Below are positions 1 to 5,556 of a stretch of DNA of 12,721 nt, piece by piece. The translations under genes were made by a program, and so were the position numbers. Under the pieces are notes generated by a model. That model did no database searches. It was not told the DNA's origin and saw only the letters and a list, made by a program, of their open reading frames with translations. Numbering within the stretch: position 1 is the stretch's first letter; each line of letters opens with the position of its first letter. The DNA is taken from contig DPWF01000205.1 in NCBI GenBank assembly GCA_003526435.1, forward strand, positions 5,109 through 17,829, given 5' to 3'. Source of the stretch: Chitinophagaceae bacterium (GTDB taxonomy: Bacteria > Bacteroidota > Bacteroidia > Chitinophagales > Chitinophagaceae).

Positions 1-25
1 ACAGGGAGAAGAGAAGAAAGGGAGG
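1..25. repeat. Purine-rich intergenic repeat, partial copy at left edge
   Basis: Bases 1-25 align without gaps to 6466-6490, the right arm of a long palindrome, at 21 of 25 positions. The first ten and last ten bases are identical, and the differences lie in the GA-rich middle. The copy lies just beyond the 3' end of arsC, and the other one lies beyond the 3' end of a TraB/GumN gene, so both occupy intergenic, gene-end positions. Any opposite arm would lie outside the window. Low sequence complexity makes chance similarity possible. Confidence 0.45.
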
Positions 26-45
26 GAAGAGAGAGAAATATAAAA

Positions 46-438
46 CTATAATGAGGCAATTAATGCTTTCACTTTTTCGCTGATCAAATCCCTGATCTTA
101 TTAAATTCATCCGGCTCCATATGTTTAGGATCGGGTATTTGCCAGTCGATAAATTGTTTGGCAGGCATCCACGGACATGCATCGCCACAACCCATGGTAA
201 CCACTGCATCAAAAGGTGCATAGGCTTCCACTTCCTGCAACGATTTGCTGTCGTGAGAGCTAAGATCGTAACCCAATTCTTTCATCGCAGCAATGGCCTT
301 CGGGTTTACAATGCCGCTGGGTTTGCTACCTGCACTGAAAGCTGCTACGTTTTCGCCCCCATGTATAATGGCAAAAGCCTGACTCATCTGACTGCGGTTA
401 CTGTTTTCTACACAAACAAAAAGTAGTTTCTTTTTCAT
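46..438 (-). CDS. arsC: Arsenate reductase, low-molecular-weight phosphatase type
   Basis: Cytosolic enzyme that reduces arsenate to arsenite. The 130-residue length fits the thioredoxin-coupled ArsC family, which shares the low-molecular-weight tyrosine phosphatase fold. The P-loop CX5RS is at residues 9-16 (C9, R15, S16). Two further cysteines, C84 and C88 (MGCGDACPW), match the pair that relays the disulfide in this family, and the DP at residues 103-104 (IPDPK) fits the general acid. The start codon lies 12 bp after the arsM stop, so the two genes are almost certainly co-transcribed. No arsenite efflux gene is in the window; it may lie further downstream, beyond the left edge. Family and role are secure. 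The choice of thioredoxin rather than glutaredoxin or mycothiol as partner is inferred from the family. Confidence 0.93.
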   Translation of the reverse strand: MKKKLLFVCVENSNRSQMSQAFAIIHGGENVAAFSAGSKPSGIVNPKAIAAMKELGYDLSSHDSKSLQEVEAYAPFDAVVTMGCGDACPWMPAKQFIDWQIPDPKHMEPDEFNKIRDLISEKVKALIASL

Positions 439-450
439 CAGACATAAATT

Positions 451-1299
451 TTAGTTGCAACAGCCCGGTGCGCAGCATGCTTTTTCTTCTGTTACAGGTT
501 TTTCTGCATACACAGTGATGCTGTAAATACCGGCATCACTGTTCCGGAATGATTGTATTTCTTCTGCAGAAAAATAATTGCGGAGAATATCATCAGGCAA
601 TAAGATGCTTTTTTCTTTTTGTACGGTTATATTTTTAAAACCGGTAGCCTGTATCAGTTCCAGGTATACATTTTTTTGTATGGCACCCGATACACAACCG
701 GCATACATTTCGGCAGCTTCACGAAGTTTTGTAGGAAGTTCACCTTCCAGTACAATATCGGAGATGCTGAAATGACCACCGGGTTTTAATACACGATACA
801 CTTCTTTCAATACATTGAACTTGTTGGGTACCAGGTTTAATACACAGTTGCTTACTACTACATCGGCAACATTGGCAGATACCGGCATTTGTTCGATATC
901 GCCAAAACGAAACTCTACATTATTAAAACCCAATTTCTCCGCATTGGTTCTTGCTTTTTCAACCATTCGCTCTGTGAAGTCAATACCAATTACTTTACCA
1001 TTTTCACCTGTAAGTGCCCGGGCAATAAAACAATCATTACCGGCACCACTGCCGAGATCAATAACGGTATCGCCTTTTTTAATTTTTGCAAATTCTGTTG
1101 GTAAGCCGCAACCCAAACCAAGATCTGCATCGGGGTTATAACCTGACAGACTGGTATAATCGTCGGCCATAATATTGTACACATCTGTACTGCACCCACC
1201 GGCACCACAGCAGGATGCTGCATTTTCGGCGCGTGACTGATCGGCAATCTCGCCATACTTTTCTTTAACCAATGCCTTTAAGGCTGTTTCTGTTTGCAT
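451..1299 (-). CDS. arsM: Arsenite S-adenosylmethionine methyltransferase
   Basis: Class I SAM-dependent methyltransferase that methylates As(III), giving methylated and volatile arsenicals. The 282-residue protein has the SAM-binding motif VIDLGSGAGND at about residues 79-89 and the acidic strand end VIGIDF at 103-108. Three cysteines expected to bind As(III) are C64 (in GLGCGLP), C152 and C202; the 50-residue gap between the last two equals that in the characterised algal ArsM. Cysteine clusters also lie near the N terminus (C30, C31, C36) and at the extreme C terminus (C275, C276, C280, C281) and may bind metalloid in transit. It is the middle gene of arsR-arsM-arsC, starting 79 bp after arsR and ending 12 bp before arsC. 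Confident call. Confidence 0.93.
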   Translation of the reverse strand: MQTETALKALVKEKYGEIADQSRAENAASCCGAGGCSTDVYNIMADDYTSLSGYNPDADLGLGCGLPTEFAKIKKGDTVIDLGSGAGNDCFIARALTGENGKVIGIDFTERMVEKARTNAEKLGFNNVEFRFGDIEQMPVSANVADVVVSNCVLNLVPNKFNVLKEVYRVLKPGGHFSISDIVLEGELPTKLREAAEMYAGCVSGAIQKNVYLELIQATGFKNITVQKEKSILLPDDILRNYFSAEEIQSFRNSDAGIYSITVYAEKPVTEEKACCAPGCCN

Positions 1300-1335
1300 T
1301 TTTTTTGTTTTTATGATGATAAAAACTGTTCGTGG

Positions 1336-1372
1336 TCACTATTGTATGCAATACATGGCCTGCATACAGTGA
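1336..1372 (-). promoter_or_regulatory. Hairpin in the arsR-arsM gap
   Basis: TCACT-att-GTATGCA (1336-1350) is complementary to TGCATAC-AGTGA (1361-1372), giving 12 base pairs with a 3-nt bulge and a 10-nt loop. It begins seven bases after the arsR stop and lies about 37 nt before the arsM start. No uridine run directly follows on the minus strand, so it is a poor classical terminator. It could be a processing or stabilising element that sets ArsR and ArsM levels separately. Confidence 0.45.
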
Positions 1373-1378
1373 TGAGCA

Positions 1379-1714
1379 CTAACAGCATGATTTTGCCTGT
1401 TGATCTTTTAGTTTGTGAAAAAGGGAAGAAAATTCTGCATTGAATTTTTCAAATGCTTTCCAGTTGATGCAGTAACAACTACGTGGACCATCTACATTAC
1501 CATCAATTAAACCCGCTTCTTTTAATTCTTTGAGATGTTGCGATACAGTAGACTGGGCCAGTGGCAATACTTCAACAATCTCACCACATATACATTCATT
1601 GTTTTGTGCAAGCACTTTCAGTATGGCAATACGGGCAGGATGTGCAAGTGCTTTTGCAAATGCTGCGAGGTCCTGTTCTTTTTTTGAAAATGCTGCTGTT
1701 TTTGGTGTGGCCAT
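1379..1714 (-). CDS. arsR: ArsR/SmtB-family arsenic-responsive repressor
   Basis: A 111-residue winged-helix repressor expected to release DNA when it binds As(III) or Sb(III). Residues 15-75 form the winged-helix core: the family signature [14 protein letters not shown] at 22-35 and the recognition helix [18 protein letters not shown] at 53-70. A metalloid-site candidate ECICGEI has C41 and C43; further cysteines are C80 and C82 (SCYC) and C110-C111 at the C terminus. It is the first gene of the ars operon, transcribed toward arsM and arsC. Two identical inverted repeats just upstream are its likely operators, so it should repress itself and the operon. The start is chosen because the homology reaches close to it and the operator ends only three bases upstream, which implies a very short leader. 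Confidence 0.93.
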   Translation of the reverse strand: MATPKTAAFSKKEQDLAAFAKALAHPARIAILKVLAQNNECICGEIVEVLPLAQSTVSQHLKELKEAGLIDGNVDGPRSCYCINWKAFEKFNAEFSSLFHKLKDQQAKSCC

Positions 1715-1717
1715 CTT

Positions 1718-1737
1718 TTATCGTTTTTATACGATAA
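1718..1737. promoter_or_regulatory. ArsR operator, promoter-proximal copy
   Basis: A perfect dyad TTATCGT-N6-ACGATAA ends three bases upstream of the arsR start codon and lies over the predicted transcription start. An identical dyad with a different 6-nt centre is at 1763-1782. Size and position fit binding by a dimeric ArsR. Assignment to ArsR is by position. Confidence 0.75.
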
Positions 1738-1739
1738 GA

Positions 1740-1774
1740 CAAAGTAAATGACTTTTTTTCTTTTATCGTACAAA
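1740..1774 (-). promoter_or_regulatory. Probable ars promoter
   Basis: On the minus strand TTACTTTG (1740-1747) differs from the Bacteroidota -7 consensus TAnnTTTG at one position. A TTTG (1771-1774) lies 23 nt upstream as a possible -33 element, at the long end of the usual spacing. The -33 element falls in the centre of the distal operator, and the start region falls in the proximal operator, a natural arrangement for repression. Confidence 0.4.
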
Positions 1775-1782
1775 AACGATAA
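1763..1782. promoter_or_regulatory. ArsR operator, distal copy
   Basis: Second perfect TTATCGT-N6-ACGATAA dyad. Arms are identical to the copy at 1718-1737, with centres 45 bp apart, slightly over four helical turns, so two bound dimers would lie on roughly the same DNA face. It covers the predicted -33 element. Confidence 0.72.
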
Positions 1783-1950
1783 ATATTTTTGCCAAAAAAA
1801 CACGATTTGTACGCCAATGTAAAGAATCGCCGTTTCTCATGAAATAGCACCATTCATCCTATTTCAAAAATCGAAAATTTTACTAAATTGCTGATTATCA
1901 ATTAATTAAGTTTTGCCAGTTATTAAGTTCTGCCCATTACCTAAAAAAAC
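1783..1950. other. AT-rich intergenic spacer between divergent ars and PadR-PspC units
   Basis: The gene-free stretch 1715-2068 separates two divergent transcription units. Its left end holds the arsR operators and promoter and its right end (1951-1994) the PadR-locus dyad and promoter. The middle, 1783-1950, is very AT-rich and I see no gene, terminator or repeat in it. The short leader 1995-2068 before the microprotein has no convincing ORF beyond a 12-codon one starting at 2000. Confidence 0.6.
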
Positions 1951-1977
1951 TTGGTACTATGTGTTGCATAGTACCAA
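1951..1977. promoter_or_regulatory. Perfect inverted repeat, probable PadR operator
   Basis: TTGGTACTATG (1951-1961) and CATAGTACCAA (1967-1977) are exact complements separated by the 5-nt centre TGTTG. An 11-bp perfect dyad is unlikely by chance. It lies directly upstream of the microprotein-padR-pspC unit and overlaps the predicted -33 region. PadR proteins bind dyads as dimers and commonly autoregulate, so this is the best operator candidate. That PadR binds here is an inference. Confidence 0.65.
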
Positions 1978-1994
1978 AAAACTCCCCATCTTTG
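1964..1994 (+). promoter_or_regulatory. Probable promoter of the PadR-PspC unit
   Basis: CATCTTTG (1987-1994) matches the Bacteroidota -7 box TAnnTTTG except at its first base. TTG (1964-1966) sits 20 nt upstream as a -33 element, inside the centre of the dyad. Repressor on the dyad would block it. Confidence 0.4.
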
Positions 1995-2068
1995 TGTTAT
2001 GAAAGGAAAGGGAATAACCCAAACCCTTCAGAAATAAAAAAATTAAAAACACTATTAAATAAAAGGTC

Positions 2069-2260
2069 ATGAAAACGCAAAACACAAACTTCTTCCAACA
2101 ACTGGGTCAGGAACACCTGAACAACCTCGTAAAAGAAGTAAAAGAAACAATTGCGACAGGTATCCACATCAACAACAAAAATGCATTTGGTGCCGTTGAT
2201 TACTGGAACATGCAACGCAACCGCAAAACAAGGATGGTAAGAAGATACCTTGTTGCTTAA
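2069..2260 (+). CDS. Small basic microprotein upstream of PadR
   Basis: A 63-residue protein of unknown function. No signal peptide, membrane segment or cysteine is visible. The N-terminal half (NFFQQLGQEHLNNLVKEVKE, residues 7-26) should form an amphipathic helix. The C-terminal part, AVDYWNMQRNRKTRMVRRY at 42-60, is strongly basic and ends three residues later. From memory, short proteins ending in a similar AVDLWNIQR plus Arg-rich pattern are common hypothetical proteins in Bacteroidota, which supports this being a real gene; I could not check that. A purine stretch AAAAGG sits a few bases before the ATG. It lies first in the unit, 90 nt after the operator dyad and 82 bp before padR, so it should share PadR control. 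Nucleic-acid binding is possible from its charge but unproven. An antisense reading frame spans it but is Cys/Phe-rich and unlike a protein. Confidence 0.7.
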   Translation: MKTQNTNFFQQLGQEHLNNLVKEVKETIATGIHINNKNAFGAVDYWNMQRNRKTRMVRRYLVA

Positions 2261-2291
2261 TAAAAACGTACAGAAACAATTATTATAAACC

Positions 2292-2328
2292 ATTGTTCTG
2301 CTTACCCCCCGAAACGTAAGGGAACAAT
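2292..2328 (+). promoter_or_regulatory. Strong hairpin just before padR
   Basis: ATTGTTC (2292-2298) pairs with GAACAAT (2322-2328), and inside it CTTAC (2301-2305) pairs with GTAAG (2316-2320). This gives 12 base pairs around a small internal loop and a 10-nt loop. It ends 14 nt before the padR start and has no uridine run, so it is more likely to affect translation initiation or mRNA processing than termination. Confidence 0.5.
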
Positions 2329-2342
2329 CAAAAACTCCGGCT

Positions 2343-2708
2343 ATGGACATTCAGAACACACAAAGTCAGATGCGAAAGGGTGTATTGGAGTTTTGCATTT
2401 TATCCATCATCAGGCAGGGTGAGGTTTACCCCAGTGATATCGTGGACCGAATGAAAGCTGCTAACCTGCACATCCTGGAAGGTACCTTATACCCGCTTTT
2501 GACACGCTTGAAAAACGCAGGTTTACTGACCTACCGTTGGGTGGAAAGTAACAGCGGGCCGCCCCGTAAATATTTCGTGATGACCGATAAAGGCTTAGAG
2601 TTCTACAACGAACTCGAAAGAACCTGGCAGGAACTGGCCGATGCCGTACAGGCACTCACGCAACCACCAGTTGCATCGTCACACGAAGAAAATCCAACCC
2701 AACCTTAA
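2343..2708 (+). CDS. PadR-family transcriptional repressor
   Basis: A 121-residue winged-helix regulator. The PadR domain covers about residues 9-85: SQMRKGVLEFCILSII opens helix 1, HILEGTLYPLLTRLKNAGLL holds the recognition helix, and the wing is the strand pair around residues 61-79 ending RKYFVMTDKG. The last third is a short dimerisation helix (residues 83-107) and a disordered tail, as in the small PadR subgroup. It is followed after 20 bp by a PspC-domain membrane protein; PadR-PspC pairing is frequent in Bacteroidota and Firmicutes and points to control of envelope-stress genes. The perfect dyad at 1951-1977 is its probable operator. The inducing signal cannot be read from sequence. 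Confidence 0.9.
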   Translation: MDIQNTQSQMRKGVLEFCILSIIRQGEVYPSDIVDRMKAANLHILEGTLYPLLTRLKNAGLLTYRWVESNSGPPRKYFVMTDKGLEFYNELERTWQELADAVQALTQPPVASSHEENPTQP

Positions 2709-2728
2709 CCAACAAAACTGAACAGAAA

Positions 2729-4951
2729 ATGAAAAAGGTAATCAATATAAACTTTCAGGGCAGGGTAATACCCATCGAGGAGTCTGCCTACGACATGCTG
2801 AAGCAGTATGTGGAAAGTTTGAGAAAGTTCTTTGCCAACGAGGAGGGACGTGACGAGATCATTAATGATATCGAAGGACGTATCGCTGAACTTTTTGGCG
2901 ACAGCTTGAAAAAAGGTGCTACCTGCATTACTGATGATACCGTAAATGAAATCATCAACAGTATGGGCCGCCCTGAAGATTTCGAAGGTGAGGAATCGAA
3001 TGTGCATTCACAATTGGGTGGAGAAGAAAAAGAATACAAATTCAACAATGCCACTACTGCTGAAACAAGCGCCCGTGGCAGGTTATACCGCGATGATAAT
3101 GAAAAGATATTGGGTGGTGTGTGCGGTGGTTTAGCCAACTATCTCCGTATCGATCCAACCATTGTACGTCTGGTATTTGCTCTGATCACATTTATGGGTG
3201 GTTCAGGTATCCTCCTGTATATTTTACTGTGGATCATTCTTCCTTCCAGACCACTGGAAGGAATTTCATCCACTAAAAGATTGTACCGTAATCCTGATGA
3301 GAGGGTAATTGCCGGTGTGGCCAGTGGTATCGCATCATATTTTGATATCGCCGTATGGGTACCCCGCCTGATTTTTGCTTTCCCGCTGGTATTGGGTATC
3401 ATCACTTCCATTTTCAGAGGTGCATTCTGGATGGATGTTGATCCGTTCCCCGGCATCATCTTTGGTTCATTCGGTGGTACTTTATTTGTAGTGTATGCAG
3501 TATTATGGGCCGTTATTCCTGAAGCAAAAAGTGCTTCTGAAAAACTGGAAATGCGTGGAGAAAAAGTAGACCTCAATACCATTAAAAATACCATCCAGGA
3601 AGATCTCGAAGGCTTTAAAAGCCGCGCAGAAAAATGGGGTGGTGAATTCAAGGATAAAGCACAACAGTTCGGACAGGAATTTGGTCAGACTGTAGGACAA
3701 AAAGGTCAGCAGTTTGGTGCAGAAACAGGTTCGGCTATGAAAAGAGGTGGCAGAAGACTTGGTGGTATTATTGCTATCCTGTTCAAAGCATTCTTCCTGT
3801 TCATTGCAGGTATACTGGCTTTCGCTTTGTTGGTAACATTGCTTGCCTTTATGGTAGCTGGTGTAGGAGTATTTCCGCTGAAAAACTTCTTCCTCGAAGG
3901 ATTCAGTCAGAACTTCCTGGCATGGGCCACACTCTTATTGTTCCTTGGCGTACCAGTGGTAGCATTCATTACCTGGCTTATCCGCCGCATCATGGGTGTA
4001 AAATCTGGTAACCGTTACCTCGGATTTACATTTGCCGGCTTGTGGTTTATCGGACTGGTTTGCGGTGGTATACTTACCTATTCTATTGTTCGCAATTTCG
4101 ATGCAACAGCGAGAGAAAAACATGAATACAGCATTGTACAGCCATCTACAGGAAAATTGATTGTAAAAGTACCCGATAGCAAAGTGAAAGTATATGGCCG
4201 CTGGTTTAAGATGGATGGTATTGTGAGCATGAACGACGATAGTCTCTTTCTGAACAATGTACGTCTGCGTATTGTAAAGAGTCCCGATTCAGCCTATCAT
4301 ATCTACTCACATAAATTCAGTAGTGGAAGAGATGAGGGAGCAGCAGTAAGAAATATTCATGAAATAGCATACAACATCAATCAGTCAGACAGTACCGTAT
4401 GGTTGGATCGCGGTTTCTCACTGAAGAAAGGAACGAAATTCCGTAACCAGGGTGTACAGTTAACCATACAGGTGCCTGTTGGAAAAAGAATCCTGATCGA
4501 CAGAACAGTATCGCGCAGACTCAACTGGTTCCATGTTGGTAATGGTTACGATTGGGAGTGGGATGAAGAATGGAACAGCAATAATGAAGACTGGAATTCC
4601 AACGTGGAATATATCATGACACCTGGTGGACTGGAAAGAATAAAAACAAAAGAAGATCTTGAAGAGGAAAAAAGAAGAAAAACTGATGCAGAATCTGATA
4701 CAGATAATGATGCAGTAGAACAATATAAAAAGAGCAAGGAAGAGTTACAGAAGGAGTATGAGCGTAAGCAGCGTGAGGCAGAAGAACTGAAAAAAGAATT
4801 GGATAAACCAGTTGATACTACCCGTTACCGTTACAAAAAAGCAACCGCAATGAATAATAATGCGGAAATAAAACCGGTAACAGAGGAGCGCACAGAAAAC
4901 CGGATACCCTTTGAGGCTTCCAGGTTACTGATGATGCAAATGGTTTATTAA
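2729..4951 (+). CDS. Tandem PspC-domain membrane protein with beta-rich C-terminal domain
   Basis: A 740-residue membrane protein, probably part of an envelope-stress response. Residues 1-90 are a soluble acidic domain typical of Bacteroidota PspC proteins. Two PspC units follow: RLYRDDNEKILGGVCGGLANY (118-138) with a membrane helix at about 145-171, and RLYRNPDERVIAGVASGIASY (184-204) with helices at about 207-226 and 244-264. Residues 278-343 are a hydrophilic, Gln/Gly/Phe-repeating amphipathic stretch (KDKAQQFGQEFGQ). Further membrane helices are at about 347-382, 396-416 and 430-452. Residues 468-600 are beta-rich and resemble the DUF4097/DUF2807 'toast-rack' domain that often follows PspC; this match is moderate. 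The region 605-625 is Trp/Asn/Glu-rich, and 633-692 is a charged coiled coil. It starts 20 bp after padR and is co-transcribed with it; an intrinsic terminator follows 14 bp after the stop. Confidence 0.9.
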   Translation: MKKVININFQGRVIPIEESAYDMLKQYVESLRKFFANEEGRDEIINDIEGRIAELFGDSLKKGATCITDDTVNEIINSMGRPEDFEGEESNVHSQLGGEEKEYKFNNATTAETSARGRLYRDDNEKILGGVCGGLANYLRIDPTIVRLVFALITFMGGSGILLYILLWIILPSRPLEGISSTKRLYRNPDERVIAGVASGIASYFDIAVWVPRLIFAFPLVLGIITSIFRGAFWMDVDPFPGIIFGSFGGTLFVVYAVLWAVIPEAKSASEKLEMRGEKVDLNTIKNTIQEDLEGFKSRAEKWGGEFKDKAQQFGQEFGQTVGQKGQQFGAETGSAMKRGGRRLGGIIAILFKAFFLFIAGILAFALLVTLLAFMVAGVGVFPLKNFFLEGFSQNFLAWATLLLFLGVPVVAFITWLIRRIMGVKSGNRYLGFTFAGLWFIGLVCGGILTYSIVRNFDATAREKHEYSIVQPSTGKLIVKVPDSKVKVYGRWFKMDGIVSMNDDSLFLNNVRLRIVKSPDSAYHIYSHKFSSGRDEGAAVRNIHEIAYNINQSDSTVWLDRGFSLKKGTKFRNQGVQLTIQVPVGKRILIDRTVSRRLNWFHVGNGYDWEWDEEWNSNNEDWNSNVEYIMTPGGLERIKTKEDLEEEKRRKTDAESDTDNDAVEQYKKSKEELQKEYERKQREAEELKKELDKPVDTTRYRYKKATAMNNNAEIKPVTEERTENRIPFEASRLLMMQMVY

Positions 4952-4965
4952 AGATGGTTGAAGTT

Positions 4966-5018
4966 GGGAAAAAAGAACCCCGTCCTGTTCTCACGAGGGG
5001 GTTCTTCCCTTCTCTTTT
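4966..5018 (+). terminator. Intrinsic terminator after the PspC gene
   Basis: AAGAACCCC (4973-4981) pairs perfectly with GGGGTTCTT (4998-5006), and GGG (4966-4968) can add three pairs with CCC (5007-5009) past an A4 bulge. A pyrimidine tract ending in TTTT (5015-5018) follows. The next gene starts at 5041, so it would depend on readthrough or its own promoter. Confidence 0.75.
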
Positions 5019-5040
5019 AAAAAAACCTAAAACAAACTGC

Positions 5041-5442
5041 ATGAAAATGAAATACACTGTTGCTGTCGCTATCTGCATTATGTTATTAACAGGATGCGTA
5101 CGTTATCATTCTGAGCGGATCAGGGAAGGTAATATTTCAATTACTGTAAAAGAAAGTGACCGTCGATACAGGGTAGATGCAAAATTCAGCCGCTCAAAAA
5201 CAAAAGAAGTAGCCAGGGTAATAGACCAGATGCTTGATGCCAATAATACCCTTGAAACCGATGATCTTGATGGAACTATTTCTCTGGAAGATGATTCACG
5301 TGTGTACGTAAGACTTCGTTCGGGTCGTCTCCGGATCAGGTTCGATAAAGATGAAAACAGTGAAACCGCTTACGACAGGGTGAGAGATCTTACCGATAAA
5401 ATTAAGGCCACCATACATACCAGCCAGGCACAGCTTCAATAG
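5041..5442 (+). CDS. Small lipoprotein of unknown function
   Basis: A 133-residue predicted lipoprotein. It has a Lys start, a hydrophobic stretch and lipobox LLTGC with C19 as the lipidated residue. The open frame extends upstream to an ATG at 4954, but that extension crosses the intrinsic terminator and would put 29 hydrophilic residues ahead of the signal peptide, so 5041 is chosen. The mature part looks like a compact alpha/beta domain: strand (NISITVKES), basic strand and helix (YRVDAKFSRSKTKEVARVIDQML), acidic turn (LETDDLDGTISLEDD), strands (RVYVRLRSGRLRIRF) and a final helix. I do not recognise a family. Its position right after pspC suggests an envelope role in the same response, but the terminator between them means expression may be uncoupled. 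Confidence 0.8.
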   Translation: MKMKYTVAVAICIMLLTGCVRYHSERIREGNISITVKESDRRYRVDAKFSRSKTKEVARVIDQMLDANNTLETDDLDGTISLEDDSRVYVRLRSGRLRIRFDKDENSETAYDRVRDLTDKIKATIHTSQAQLQ

Positions 5443-5472
5443 ACAATTTACTTATCGCTTTCGGATGATGCA

Positions 5473-5529
5473 CCCACTTGCAACCGGTTCTTAACCCGGT
5501 GGGATGGTGGAGGGCCAAGCTTATGCCCT
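5473..5529 (+). other. Two small hairpins before the TraB/GumN gene
   Basis: ACCGG (5483-5487) pairs with CCGGT (5496-5500), and AGGGC (5511-5515) pairs with GCCCT (5525-5529). They are adjacent in the short gap between the lipoprotein and the next gene. Neither has a uridine tail. They may be a weak transcription end or a leader structure; chance is possible. Confidence 0.25.
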
Positions 5530-5556
5530 GCAAACATGTCACCACAAATCATCTGT

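Noticed and set aside
1997..2350. 117-residue antisense frame covering the microprotein gene
   Set aside because: Composition is rich in Cys and Phe with no domain pattern; it mirrors the Lys/Asn/Gln-rich sense strand, and the sense frame has the better start context and operon fit.
3139..3651. 170-residue minus-strand frame inside the PspC gene
   Set aside because: It lies wholly within a gene with clear domains on the plus strand and has no motif or promoter of its own.
4954..5040. N-terminal extension of the lipoprotein
   Set aside because: It would read through the intrinsic terminator stem and place 29 hydrophilic residues before a typical lipoprotein signal peptide.
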